This document shows, piece by piece, positions 1 through 8,182 of a DNA stretch of 64,000 nt. Positions within the stretch are counted from its first letter, which is position 1. Every line of letters begins with the position of its first letter. Location: positions 1,249,501-1,313,500 of the forward strand of contig NZ_RCHV01000002.1 of the NCBI RefSeq assembly GCF_003665095.1, in the 5' to 3' direction. This DNA is from Streptomyces sp. Z26. GTDB taxonomy: Bacteria > Actinomycetota > Actinomycetes > Streptomycetales > Streptomycetaceae. The position numbers and the translations under genes are program-made. Under the pieces are notes generated by a model. That model made no database searches. It was given only the letters and a program-made list of their open reading frames with translations, and was not told the DNA's origin.

Positions 1-304
1 GCCGCAGCGCGAGCGCGCCGCCCATGGAGAGACCGGCCACGAAGACCTGTGCGCAGCTGTCCCGCAGGAGGCGCAACTCCCGGTCCACGGTGGCGTACCA
101 GTCCTGCCAGCCGGTGGCCGCCAGGTCCTCCCAGCGGGTGCCGTGGCCGGGGAGGAGGGGCAGCGACACCGTGTACCCCGCGTCGGCCAGGTGGCGGGCC
201 CACGGGCGGAGCGACTGCGGTGAACCGGTGAAGCCGTGGCAGAGGAGGACTCCGACCTCCGACCCCTCATGACGCATCGGTTCGGCTCCTGGGATGAGCG
301 GCAC
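1..304 (-). CDS. alpha/beta hydrolase (carboxylesterase-like), C-terminus outside window
   Basis: The first 101 residues of an alpha/beta-hydrolase are visible, and the gene runs off the left edge. The GTG start at 304-302 follows a GGAG motif by about 8 nt. An HG oxyanion motif lies at about residues 23-24 (LLCHGFTGSP) and the nucleophile elbow GLSMGG at 91-96, with Ser93 the likely nucleophile. The rest of the triad lies outside. The layout (short N-terminus, then LLCHGFTGSPQSLRPWA) resembles monoacylglycerol-lipase/carboxylesterase Est proteins common in Streptomyces. It is divergent from the acyltransferase gene, with 181 bp between the two starts. The substrate cannot be inferred. Confidence 0.85.
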   Translation of the reverse strand, partial: MPLIPGAEPMRHEGSEVGVLLCHGFTGSPQSLRPWARHLADAGYTVSLPLLPGHGTRWEDLAATGWQDWYATVDRELRLLRDSCAQVFVAGLSMGGALALR

Positions 305-485
305 CGTGGGACTCCGTTCGCGGCGGGCGGCTGTGCCCACACTGTAATTCGTCGTACGCGGGTCCGTCAGCGCCCGGGACGCCAGGGGGCGCGCGCACTT
401 CGCCGTACGCCGCCCGCACGCCGGTCGGGAACGGAGGCGCGGGCAGCGGGATAGGCTCGTGGGCGTCGGACACAGGAGGTCCCGG

Positions 486-1337
486 TTGCTCTACGGCGCC
501 ATGAAGCTGTCGGTCGGCAGCTCACTGAAACTGGTCTTCCGCCCCTGGGTGGAAGGTCTGGAGAACATCCCCGAAAGCGGCCCCGCCATCCTGGCGAGCA
601 ACCATCTGTCGTTCTCGGACTCCTTCTTCCTGCCCGCGATACTGGACCGGAAGATCACCTTCATCGCGAAGTCCGAGTACTTCACCTCACCCGGCGTCAA
701 GGGCCGGCTGACGGCCGCCTTCTTCAAGGGCGTCGGGCAGCTCCCGGTCGACAGGTCGGGCGTACGGGGCGCGGCCGAGGCCGCGATCCGCAGCGGGCTG
801 GACGTGCTGGAGCGGGGCGAGCTGTTCGGCATCTACCCGGAGGGCACCCGTTCCCCGGACGGCAGGCTGTACCGCGGCAAGCCCGGCGGCCTGCCCCGGC
901 TCGCGCTGCTCTCCGGCGCCCCGGTGATCCCGCTGGCGATGATCGACACGGAGAAGATCCAGCCGCCGGGCCAGGTCGTCCCGAAGGTGATGCGGCCGGG
1001 CATCCGGATCGGCAGGCCGCTGGACTTCAGCCGCTACCAGGGCATGGACGGGGACCGCTTCATCCAGCGTTCGGTGACGGACGAGGTGATGTACGAGATC
1101 ATGCGGCTGTCCGGGCAGGAGTACGTGGACGAGTACGCCACGGCCGCCAAGCGCCGTATCGCGGACGCCGAGAAGGCGGCGAAGGCCGAAAGCTCCCAGC
1201 GGGCCGAGGATGCCGAGCGGGCGGCGCGGTCCGTGACGGCCGACGGGGCCGCGGACACGGCACCGGCCCCGCGGGGCGGGGAGCACGCGGCGGGGGCCGC
1301 GGGGCGCCGGGAGGACGGCGAGCGGAGAGCGGCGTAG
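486..1337 (+). CDS. PlsC-family 1-acyl-sn-glycerol-3-phosphate acyltransferase
   Basis: The 283-residue product has the glycerolipid acyltransferase blocks: NHLSFSD (His40 and Asp45, the HX4D catalytic motif) and YPEGTRSPDG (EGTRS at 119-123), which binds the glycerol-phosphate substrate. It should transfer an acyl chain to a lysophosphatidate-type acceptor at the membrane. I chose TTG 486 because AGGAGGT at 474-480 precedes it by 5 nt; the in-frame ATG at 501 lacks a good ribosome site. The tail after about residue 225 is low-complexity, rich in Ala, Glu and Arg, and not part of the catalytic fold. A 7-bp hairpin (1329-1346) straddles the stop codon. The sensor kinase gene starts 36 bp downstream, so co-transcription is possible. 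Actinomycetes carry several paralogues, so no symbol is given. Confidence 0.9.
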   Translation: MLYGAMKLSVGSSLKLVFRPWVEGLENIPESGPAILASNHLSFSDSFFLPAILDRKITFIAKSEYFTSPGVKGRLTAAFFKGVGQLPVDRSGVRGAAEAAIRSGLDVLERGELFGIYPEGTRSPDGRLYRGKPGGLPRLALLSGAPVIPLAMIDTEKIQPPGQVVPKVMRPGIRIGRPLDFSRYQGMDGDRFIQRSVTDEVMYEIMRLSGQEYVDEYATAAKRRIADAEKAAKAESSQRAEDAERAARSVTADGAADTAPAPRGGEHAAGAAGRREDGERRAA

Positions 1338-1373
1338 CGACGCCGCGGGGCACGAACGGGGGGGGGACAGCCG

Positions 1374-2621
1374 ATGGCCGCGACGACGATGTCGGTCGAG
1401 CAGCCGCTGTGGCAGGCGTTGACCGGGTACCGGGTGGCGACGCTGCTCTACGCGATCGGGCTGCACGTCGCGTACGGCGAGTACGCGCATCCGCTCGGCG
1501 CGCACGTCTACATGGTCGCGCTGGCGGCGTGGACGGCCTGCACCTTCGGCAAGACGTTGTCCGCCGAGCGCTGCACGCTCCCGTTCCTCGCGGGCGACCT
1601 GGCGGTGGCCCTCACCGGCATCGTCCTCACCCGTTACGTGGCGACGTCCGAGCGGCTGGCGGAGGGCGTCACCACGCTGCCGTCGATATGGACGGCGGGC
1701 GCCGTCCTCGGCTGCGCCGTCAAGGGCGGCTGGCGCTGGGGCGCGGGCGCCTCCGCGCTGGTCGGCGCCGTCAACCTGCTGGCGCGCGGCGGCGCGACGC
1801 GCGAGACGCTGCACAACGTCCTGCTGGTCTGCGTCGCCAGCATCGCCATCGGCTACGTCGTCGAGGTCGCCCGCGCCAGTGAACGCACCCTCGCCCGCGC
1901 CCTCCGTATCGAGGCCGCCACCCGCGAACGGGAACGGCTCGCCCGGGACATCCACGACAGCGTGCTCCAGGTGCTGGCGATGGTGCAGCGGCGCGGTACG
2001 AACCTCGGCGGCGAGGCGGCCGAACTGGGGCGGCTCGCGGGCGAACAGGAGGTGGCGCTGCGCGCGTTGGTCTCGGCGCGGGCGCCCGCCACGGGTGGCC
2101 TGTCCGGTACGGGCGTCGGGACCGGGGCCCGTACGGATGCCGGGCCGGGGGCGTACGGCGGCGCGGGGCCGGACGGCGGCGGGCACGGCGACGAGGGCGA
2201 CCACGGCGAGGGCGGCGACGGGCCGGGCGGCACCGTCGACCTGCATCCGCTGCTGGCGGGCGAGGCGTCGGCGCGGGTGACGTTCTCCGGACCGGGCACC
2301 CCCGTACCGCTGCCCGCGACGGCCGCGCACGAGCTGTGCGCGGCCGTCGGCGCCGCCCTGGACAACGTACGGCGGCACGCCGGTGCGGACGCGCGGGCGT
2401 GGGTGCTGCTGGAGGACGAGCCGGACGCGGTGCTGGTCACCGTCCGCGACGACGGCCCCGGCATCCCCGCCGGGCGGCTGGCGGACGCGGAGGCGGAGGG
2501 CCGGATGGGGGTCGCGCTGTCCATCCGGGGGCGGTTGCGGGAACTGGGCGGCACGGCTGAGCTGGTGTCCGTGCCGGGACAGGGGACCGAGGTGGAATTG
2601 AGGGTGCCGAAACATGACTGA
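1374..2621 (+). CDS. macS: membrane sensor histidine kinase, MacS-like
   Basis: The 415-residue sensor kinase has an N-terminal block of about five membrane helices (residues 20-170), then a HisKA_3-type phosphoacceptor box RDIHDSVLQV with His194. A HATPase domain follows, with an N-box (LDNVRRHAG), a DDGPGIP G1 box and a C-terminal G2 box. It should autophosphorylate and pass phosphate to the receiver encoded directly downstream; the two genes overlap by 8 nt, implying translational coupling. Between the His box and the ATPase lies a low-complexity Gly/Asp insertion (about residues 240-285), probably a flexible linker. By neighbourhood and sequence it resembles MacS of the S. coelicolor MacRS system (from memory), which controls morphogenetic membrane-protein genes. 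The GTG or ATG choice is not problematic: ATG 1374 follows a G-rich ribosome site. Confidence 0.88.
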   Translation: MAATTMSVEQPLWQALTGYRVATLLYAIGLHVAYGEYAHPLGAHVYMVALAAWTACTFGKTLSAERCTLPFLAGDLAVALTGIVLTRYVATSERLAEGVTTLPSIWTAGAVLGCAVKGGWRWGAGASALVGAVNLLARGGATRETLHNVLLVCVASIAIGYVVEVARASERTLARALRIEAATRERERLARDIHDSVLQVLAMVQRRGTNLGGEAAELGRLAGEQEVALRALVSARAPATGGLSGTGVGTGARTDAGPGAYGGAGPDGGGHGDEGDHGEGGDGPGGTVDLHPLLAGEASARVTFSGPGTPVPLPATAAHELCAAVGAALDNVRRHAGADARAWVLLEDEPDAVLVTVRDDGPGIPAGRLADAEAEGRMGVALSIRGRLRELGGTAELVSVPGQGTEVELRVPKHD

Positions 2622-3348
2622 GCGGGAGCCCGTACGGGGCGGGGCGCAGGACGCGCGGGACGGCGCGGCGGGCGGGGCGAGCCCGGCGGCGCTGCGGGTG
2701 ATGGTCGTGGACGACCACCCGATGTGGCGCGACGCGGTCGCCCGCGACCTGGAGCAGCACGGGTTCGACGTGGTGGCCACGGCGGGCGACGGGGAGCAGG
2801 CCGTACGCCGCGCGCTGGCCGCCCTGCCGGACGTACTGGTGCTGGACCTGAACCTGCCCGCGAAGCCGGGCGTCGAGGTCTGCCGCGAACTGCTCGGCGT
2901 ACGGCAGGAGTTGCGGGTGCTGGTCCTGTCCGCGAGCGGGGAGCACGCGGACGTGCTGGAGGCGGTGAAGTCCGGCGCCACGGGCTATCTGGTGAAGTCG
3001 GCGAGCACCGAGGAGTTGGTGGACGCGGTCCGCCGGACGGCCGCCGGGGACCCGGTGTTCACGCCGGGGCTGGCCGGTCTGGTGCTCGGTGAGTACCGTC
3101 GGCTGGCCACCGAGCCCGCGTCGCGGGCGCAGGCGGACCCCGGGGTGCCGCAGCTGACGGACCGCGAGACGGAGGTGCTGCGGCTGGTGGCGAAGGGGCT
3201 CAGCTACCGGCAGATCGCGGAACGCCTCGTCATCTCCCACCGCACCGTGCAGAACCACGTGCAGAACACCCTGGGGAAGCTCCAGCTGCACAATCGCGTG
3301 GAGTTGGTGCGGTACGCGATAGAGCGCGGACTCGACGACGCGGAATGA
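2614..3348 (+). CDS. macR: NarL/LuxR-type response regulator, MacR-like
   Basis: This 244-residue response regulator is the presumed partner of the kinase that overlaps it by 8 nt. The receiver occupies about residues 27-145, with the acidic pair at D33-D34, phosphoacceptor Asp78 (LVLDLNLP), and the conserved Lys in YLVKSAS. A linker leads to a LuxR/GerE helix-turn-helix (LTDRETEVLRLVAKG to HRTVQNHVQNTLGKL). It is a DNA-binding regulator acting as a phosphorylation-dependent dimer, by family knowledge. The first 25 residues are a low-complexity extension. Naming as MacR rests on the pairing and on recollection of gene order next to pfkA, not on a computed alignment. The intergenic region that follows has no obvious strong terminator. 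Confidence 0.88.
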   Translation: MTEREPVRGGAQDARDGAAGGASPAALRVMVVDDHPMWRDAVARDLEQHGFDVVATAGDGEQAVRRALAALPDVLVLDLNLPAKPGVEVCRELLGVRQELRVLVLSASGEHADVLEAVKSGATGYLVKSASTEELVDAVRRTAAGDPVFTPGLAGLVLGEYRRLATEPASRAQADPGVPQLTDRETEVLRLVAKGLSYRQIAERLVISHRTVQNHVQNTLGKLQLHNRVELVRYAIERGLDDAE

Positions 3349-3500
3349 CCGCGTCCGTACGGCGTGCCCCGGCGCGGGCCCCGGCGCACGCCGTCACCGC
3401 GCGCGTTCGAGCGGTCGCTCGTACGGGTGAGCGTGCGGGATGCCGCAGGTCCGTTTCGCCCCGCCGTGGCAGGGAATCCGCGCCGTCCGCACCATCCCCA

Positions 3501-3524
3501 TGTGATCTGCATCACCGCTAGCGT
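3501..3524 (+). promoter_or_regulatory. pfkA promoter with CRP-like palindrome
   Basis: The sequence TGTGATCTGCATCACC (3501-3516) fits the cAMP-receptor-protein pattern GTGA-N6-TCAC. It overlaps the region just upstream of a TAGCGT -10 hexamer (3519-3524), about 38 nt before the pfkA start. A bound regulator would cover the -35/spacer, which predicts repression rather than classical activation. Binding is an inference. Confidence 0.5.
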
Positions 3525-3561
3525 GGCGGCTGTCGCGTCCACGTGAGAAGGGAACATTCCC

Positions 3562-4590
3562 ATGCGGGTCGGTGTGCTGACCGGTGGCGGAGACTGCCCC
3601 GGGCTCAATGCGGTGATGCGGGCGGTCGTCCGCAAGGGTGTGCAGCGGTACGACTACGACTTCGTCGGGTTCCGGGACGGATGGCGCGGTCCGCTGGAGA
3701 ACGACACCGTACGGCTGGACATCCCGGCCGTGCGCGGCACGCTGCCACGTGGCGGCACCATCCTCGGCTCCTCGCGCACCAACCCGTTCCACGAGGAGAA
3801 CGGCGTCCGGCGCATCCGGGAGACCCTGGCGAAGCACGAGGTGGACGCGCTCATCGCGATCGGCGGCGAGGACACCCTCGGCGTCGCGGCGCGGCTCACC
3901 GACGAGTTCGGCGTGCACTGCGTCGGCGTCCCGAAGACCATCGACAACGACCTGTCCGCCACCGACTACACCTTCGGCTTCGACACCGCCGTGCACGTCG
4001 CCACGGAGGCCATCGACCGGCTGCACACCACCGCCGAGTCCCACATGCGGGTGCTGGTCGTGGAGGTGATGGGGCGGCACGCGGGCTGGATAGCGCTGCA
4101 CTCGGGGCTCGCGGGCGGCGCCAACTGCATCCTGATCCCCGAGCAGCGCTTCGACATCGAACGGGTCTGCGGCTGGGTGGAGTCGCGCTTCAGGGCGACG
4201 TACGCGCCGATCGTGGTCGTCGCGGAGGGCGCGATGCCGAAGGACGGGCAGCTGGTGCTGAAGGACGGGTCGACGGACCCGTTCGGGCACGTCCGGCTGT
4301 CCGGGGTGGGCGAGTGGCTCGCGAAGGAGATCGAGCGGCGCACCGGCAAGGAGGCGCGGACGACCGTACTGGGTCACATCCAACGAGGCGGCACGCCCAG
4401 CGCGTTCGACCGCTGGCTGGCCACGCGCTTCGGGCTGCACGCGATCGACGCGGTGCGGGACGGCGACTGGGGCACGATGGTCGCGCTGCGCGGCACGGAC
4501 ATCGTGCGCGTCCCGCTGGCGGAGGCGACGGCCCGGCTGAAGACGGTGCCGCCCGAACTGTACGAGGAGGCGGGGGTGTTCTTCGGCTGA
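3562..4590 (+). CDS. pfkA: 6-phosphofructokinase, group III, with PPi-type signature
   Basis: The 342-residue enzyme phosphorylates fructose 6-phosphate at the committed step of glycolysis in the cytoplasm. Conserved blocks are GVLTGGGDCPGLNA at 4-17, PKTIDND with catalytic Asp128, and MGRHAGWIA. The phosphoryl-donor loop reads GGEDT (101-105). Asp occupies position 104, where ATP-using enzymes carry Gly (GGDGS or GGEGT), a difference that family studies link to pyrophosphate use. Lys125 before TIDND also fits the PPi/mixed group. The ATG follows AAGGGA with about 9 nt spacing. The gene converges on trpE across a shared hairpin. Streptomyces usually has more PfkA paralogues elsewhere with GGEGT. 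The donor is therefore uncertain. Confidence 0.93.
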   Translation: MRVGVLTGGGDCPGLNAVMRAVVRKGVQRYDYDFVGFRDGWRGPLENDTVRLDIPAVRGTLPRGGTILGSSRTNPFHEENGVRRIRETLAKHEVDALIAIGGEDTLGVAARLTDEFGVHCVGVPKTIDNDLSATDYTFGFDTAVHVATEAIDRLHTTAESHMRVLVVEVMGRHAGWIALHSGLAGGANCILIPEQRFDIERVCGWVESRFRATYAPIVVVAEGAMPKDGQLVLKDGSTDPFGHVRLSGVGEWLAKEIERRTGKEARTTVLGHIQRGGTPSAFDRWLATRFGLHAIDAVRDGDWGTMVALRGTDIVRVPLAEATARLKTVPPELYEEAGVFFG

Positions 4591-4630
4591 CGGGCGGCGG
4601 GCGGTCGGTGTGACGGGCGGCGGGTGCCGG

Positions 4631-4660
4631 GGCGGTGGCGGTGGCGGTGGCGGTGGCGGT
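4631..4660. repeat. hexanucleotide tandem repeat (GGCGGT)x5
   Basis: Five perfect GGCGGT units lie between the convergent pfkA and trpE genes. The last unit forms the left arm of the terminator hairpin at 4655-4684, so repeat-number changes would alter how many alternative left arms are available. Confidence 0.85.
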
Positions 4661-4684
4661 GGCGTGCGGGCGTACGCCACCGCC
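4655..4684. terminator. bidirectional hairpin between pfkA and trpE
   Basis: GGCGGTGGCGT (4655-4665) pairs perfectly with ACGCCACCGCC (4674-4684) around an 8-nt loop, between two convergent genes. There is no U-tract, as is usual in Streptomyces. Confidence 0.65.
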
Positions 4685-4703
4685 CCGGCGACCCGTACGG
4701 TCC

Positions 4704-6719
4704 TCAGACCCGTACGGCGGCCAGCAGTTCGGCGGTGATCCCCGCGCCGTCGAGCGTCAGCACGGACTCGGGGTGGAACTGCACGCCCGCGAAGCCGGGC
4801 CCGCGCAGCGCGTGCACCTCGCCGGTGGCGCCGTCCCGGCTCACCTCGACGCCGCGCAGCGCGAGCCGGTCGGCGGCCCGGTCGTCGCAGTGGGCGGCGT
4901 ACGAGTTGTAGAAGCCGACGGTCTCGGTGCGCCCGAAGAGGTCGACCGGCTCCTGCGCGCCCTGGTACGGGCGGGCCTTGCGGACGAGTTCCAGGCCGAG
5001 TTCGGCGGCGATCAGCTCGTGGCCGAGGCACACGCCCAGCAGCCCGTGCACGTGCCCGTCCCCGTACGCGTGCCCGCCCGGTGTCCGGTCCCCCGGCAGC
5101 AGGTCGCGGGCCAGACCCCGCAGGAAACGCATCTTCGGGTCGCCCGCGTCACGCGGATCGCCGGGCCCCGGCCCCAGCACGACGGGCCCCCGGTGGCCGA
5201 GCGCGGCCTCCCGTACGCCGGGCTCGTCGAAGCGCCGTACGGTCACCGCGAAGCCGCACGCCCGCAGCACGTGCGCCAGCATCGACGTGAACGTGTCCTC
5301 CCCGTCCACCACGAACGCGTGCCCGCGCCCCTCCCCCGGCGCGCCCACCCCACCGTCGTCCCCCTCCCCGGTCCGCATCCGCAGCCAGAACGGCGCGAGC
5401 CCCGCCCGCCGCGCCTCCAGCGCCGCACGTACCCGCGGGTCCTCGGCCAGCCGGGGCCGGGCGCCCGACGCGCGTACGGGCGCCTCCCGTACGCCCAGCG
5501 CCGTCAGCACCCCGGCCGCCTTCGCGTGCGTCTCCGCGACCTCGGCGGCCGGTTCGGAGGCCCGGACGAGGGTGGCGCCGACGGGGACGCGGAGCCGCCC
5601 GGTCGCGGCGTCGACATCGGCGGTACGGATCAGGATCGGTGAGTCGAGGGTCTGCGTACGGCCGTCGGCGGAGCACCCGAGGAGGGCGAGCGCGCCGCCG
5701 TAGTAGCCGCGGCCGCGCGGCTCGTGGCGGCGGATGACGCGGCAGGCGTTCTCGACCGGGGAACCGGTGACCGTCGCCGCGAACATCGTCTCGCGCAGCA
5801 CGTCCCGTACGTCCAGCGAACTCCGGCCGCGCAGCTCGTACTCGGTGTGCGCCAGGTGCGCCATCTCCTTGAGCCGCGGCCCGACGACGACGCCGCCGCG
5901 GTCACCGATGACGCTCATCATCTTCAGTTCCTCGTCGACGACCATCGACAGTTCCTCGCGCTCCTTGCGGTCGCGGAGGAAGTCCAGCAGGCCGTCGGCC
6001 GTCGGGCCCTCGGGCGGGTAGCGGTAGGTGCCGCTGATGGGGTTCATGACGACGGTGCCGCCGCTCATCCGCACGTGCACCTCCGGACTGGCGCCGACCA
6101 GCACCCGGTCGCCGGTGTGCACGACGAACGTCCAGTACGCGCCGCGCTCCCCGCTCAGCAGCCGCCGGAACAGCGCGAGCGCGTCGGCGCGCGAGAAGCC
6201 GTGGACGGTGCCGTGGAAGTCGCGCCGGATGACGAAGTTGGCGCCCTCGCCGGTGCCGATCTCGTCCCGTACGACGGCGCGCACGGTCTCCTCGTACGCG
6301 CCGTCCGCGACGTCGAACGCGCCGTCCGTCACGCGCACGCCGTGCGCGGGCAGCGCGTCCAGCAGGGCGTCCAGGGGCAGTTCGCGGGTCTCGTCGGGCA
6401 CCAGGACGGCCAGCGGGGTGCCGTCGTCGTGGGCGGTGAGGCCGCGTTCGCGGATCTGCCGGAACGGGACGAGGGCGAGGGCGCCCGTGGCGGGGACGGG
6501 CAGTTCGGCGAGGGAGGCGACCTCCCGTACGGGACCGGTCAGCAGCTCCACGACGGCGTGGTCGCGGCCGGGCGTACGGCGCCGCAGCAGCGCGAACGGC
6601 GGGGCGCCGGGCCGCAGCAGGCCGTCGAGCACGGAGCGGAGCGCGGCCGGAGCGGGGGTGGGGGCGGGCGGTAGGTGTGGGGGCGGGGCGTCCGGTGCGG
6701 GGGTGCCGGGTCGGGGCAT
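4704..6719 (-). CDS. trpE: fused anthranilate synthase (TrpE-TrpG type)
   Basis: The 671-residue protein joins a chorismate-binding anthranilate synthase domain (about residues 20-430) to a class-I glutamine amidotransferase (about 465-665). The amidotransferase has the nucleophile loop GVCLGHEL and the His-Glu motif QFHPES. It should make anthranilate from chorismate and glutamine, the first step of tryptophan synthesis. The fused arrangement is like PhzE and the trpEG gene of S. venezuelae. I chose ATG 6719 because GGAAGGA precedes it; an in-frame ATG at 6779 lies right at the attenuator hairpin and lacks a ribosome site. A leader peptide with three tandem Trp codons and a hairpin lie upstream, so expression is probably attenuated by charged tRNA-Trp. 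trpD lies 11 kb away in the same orientation. Confidence 0.93.
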   Translation of the reverse strand: MPRPGTPAPDAPPPHLPPAPTPAPAALRSVLDGLLRPGAPPFALLRRRTPGRDHAVVELLTGPVREVASLAELPVPATGALALVPFRQIRERGLTAHDDGTPLAVLVPDETRELPLDALLDALPAHGVRVTDGAFDVADGAYEETVRAVVRDEIGTGEGANFVIRRDFHGTVHGFSRADALALFRRLLSGERGAYWTFVVHTGDRVLVGASPEVHVRMSGGTVVMNPISGTYRYPPEGPTADGLLDFLRDRKEREELSMVVDEELKMMSVIGDRGGVVVGPRLKEMAHLAHTEYELRGRSSLDVRDVLRETMFAATVTGSPVENACRVIRRHEPRGRGYYGGALALLGCSADGRTQTLDSPILIRTADVDAATGRLRVPVGATLVRASEPAAEVAETHAKAAGVLTALGVREAPVRASGARPRLAEDPRVRAALEARRAGLAPFWLRMRTGEGDDGGVGAPGEGRGHAFVVDGEDTFTSMLAHVLRACGFAVTVRRFDEPGVREAALGHRGPVVLGPGPGDPRDAGDPKMRFLRGLARDLLPGDRTPGGHAYGDGHVHGLLGVCLGHELIAAELGLELVRKARPYQGAQEPVDLFGRTETVGFYNSYAAHCDDRAADRLALRGVEVSRDGATGEVHALRGPGFAGVQFHPESVLTLDGAGITAELLAAVRV

Positions 6720-6781
6720 CGGGGTGTTCCTTCCGGGTACGGGGCGGAGGAACGGCCGCCGCGTGCCCGGTCCGGACACAC

Positions 6782-6808
6782 CGAAGGCCGCCCCTCGGGC
6801 GGCCTTCG
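6782..6808 (-). terminator. trp attenuator hairpin
   Basis: CGAAGGCCGCCC (6782-6793) pairs with GGGCGGCCTTCG (6797-6808), a 12-bp stem with a 3-nt loop. It sits between the Trp-rich leader peptide and trpE, the expected position of a transcription attenuator. No U-run follows on the transcribed strand. Confidence 0.8.
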
Positions 6809-6830
6809 CGTCGGTGCAGGGTACGCGCAG

Positions 6831-6887
6831 TCAGTGGGCCGCCGGATGAGCGGTCCACCACCAGTCACGGGTCGTCTGCGCGAACAT
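6831..6887 (-). CDS. trpL: trp leader peptide (18 aa, three tandem Trp)
   Basis: A tiny ORF encodes MFAQTTRDWWWTAHPAAH with three consecutive TGG codons at positions 9-11. It starts at ATG 6887-6885 and ends at TGA 6833-6831. It lies about 110 nt upstream of trpE and about 22 nt upstream of the attenuator hairpin. When charged tRNA-Trp is scarce, a ribosome stalled on the Trp run should prevent the hairpin from forming, so trpE is transcribed. Attenuation of this kind is known for a fused anthranilate synthase gene in S. venezuelae; here it is inferred from layout. Confidence 0.88.
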   Translation of the reverse strand: MFAQTTRDWWWTAHPAAH

Positions 6888-6961
6888 GCCCGCACCCTAC
6901 CCGAACCCCGGCGCGGCGGACGCCGACCGGCACCCGCGCCCCGGGCGCCCACGGAGCGCGC

Positions 6962-8104
6962 CTACAGCAGCTCCTTCAGCTGTTCCGCCAGCAGGTCCCG
7001 GCGCCACTTCTCCTCGACCCACGCCCGGCCGCGCTCCCCCATCCGCCGCCGCAGCTCCGGGTCGCGGAGCAGGGGGACCAGCCGCTCGGCCACGGCGTCG
7101 GGCGACCCGCCCCGTACGACCCACCCGGTCTCGCCGTCCCGTACGGCGTCGGGCGCGCCGCCGGAGTCGCCCGCGACGACGGGCAGGCCGGTGGCGGACG
7201 CCTCCAGGTAGACGATGCCCAGGCCCTCGAACTCCAGCCCCGCCTTGCGCGTACGGCACGGCATGGCGAAGACGTCACCCGCGCCGTGGTGCGCCGGCAG
7301 TTCGGCCCACGGCACGGGGCCGGTGAAGCGCACCGCGTCGGAGACGCCGGTGGCGACGGTCAGCTTCTCCAGCGCCGGGCGGTACGGCCCGTCACCGACG
7401 AGCAGCAGCACCGCGTCCGGCACCTCTTCGAGGACGCGCGGCATCGCGGCGATCAGCGTGTCCTGCCCCTTGCGCCGCACCATCCGGGACACGCACACTA
7501 CCACGGGCCGGTCCCGCAGCCCGAGCCGCTCGCGTACGGCCGCGCCGCCCGAGTCGGGGTGGAACGTCTTCTCGTCGACGCCCGGCGGGAGTTGGACCAT
7601 CCGCGCCGCGGTGTCGGCGGGCAGCGCCCCGGCGATCCGGCTGCGGGTGTACTCCCCGAGGTACGTGAGGACGTCGGTGTGGCGGGCGACCCGCTGCACG
7701 ATGTGCCGGAAGAACGGCACCTGCACCCAGCCCGCCTCGTGCCCGTGCGTGGTGCCGACGAGCCGTTCCGCGCCCGCCTCGCGCAGCGCGGGCGCCATCA
7801 GCCCGAGCGGCGCCGCCGCCCCGAACCACACGGAGCGGCAGCCGTGTTCGCGCAGCAGCGCCACGGCCCTGCGGGTGACGCGCGGGGTGGGCAGCAGCGT
7901 CGTCGCCCGGTCCCGTACGACGGTGAACGGCTGCTCCGCGTCGAAGCGCGCGGTGGCGGCGCGCCCCTCGGCGTTCCGCTTCCAGCTCGACGTGTAGACG
8001 ACGACCCGTTCCGGGTCCATCCGCAGCGCCATGCTGTGCAGGAACGTCTGGATCCCGCCCGGACGCGGCGGGAAGTCGTTGGTGACGATCAGGGTCTTGT
8101 GCAT
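6962..8104 (-). CDS. pimB: GT4 mannosyltransferase, PimB'-like
   Basis: The 380-residue GT-B fold glycosyltransferase of family GT4 begins with VTNDFPPRPGGIQTF. It contains FGAAAPLGLMAP, TTHGHEAGW, the donor-domain motif SRMVRRKGQDTLI, and the E-x7-E signature EGLGIVYLE near the C-terminus. These blocks match remembered mycobacterial PimB' (Rv2188c), which adds the second mannose of phosphatidylinositol mannosides from GDP-mannose at the cytoplasmic face. The ATG at 8104 is the only sensible start, and its ribosome site is weak. A divergent GT87 membrane glycosyltransferase lies 78 bp away, which supports a role in mannolipid or envelope glycan synthesis. Donor and acceptor are inferred from family only. 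Confidence 0.85.
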   Translation of the reverse strand: MHKTLIVTNDFPPRPGGIQTFLHSMALRMDPERVVVYTSSWKRNAEGRAATARFDAEQPFTVVRDRATTLLPTPRVTRRAVALLREHGCRSVWFGAAAPLGLMAPALREAGAERLVGTTHGHEAGWVQVPFFRHIVQRVARHTDVLTYLGEYTRSRIAGALPADTAARMVQLPPGVDEKTFHPDSGGAAVRERLGLRDRPVVVCVSRMVRRKGQDTLIAAMPRVLEEVPDAVLLLVGDGPYRPALEKLTVATGVSDAVRFTGPVPWAELPAHHGAGDVFAMPCRTRKAGLEFEGLGIVYLEASATGLPVVAGDSGGAPDAVRDGETGWVVRGGSPDAVAERLVPLLRDPELRRRMGERGRAWVEEKWRRDLLAEQLKELL

Positions 8105-8170
8105 CGCTGACGACAGTACCCGGCGGTCGGCCCGCCGCAGGGGCGGCCCGTACGCTCCGGGCGCGGCCTG

Positions 8171-8176
8171 TACGGT
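8171..8176 (+). promoter_or_regulatory. -10 element of a leaderless GT87 transcript
   Basis: TACGGT (a TANNNT -10 hexamer) ends 6 nt before the ATG at 8183, and no ribosome site is visible. This predicts transcription starting at or next to the start codon. Confidence 0.5.
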
Positions 8177-8182
8177 CTTCGG

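Noticed and set aside
687..2981. 764-aa open frame on the minus strand over the acyltransferase and kinase genes
   Set aside because: It is a shadow frame created by high GC. It has no recognisable domain, and the opposite strand has clear catalytic motifs.
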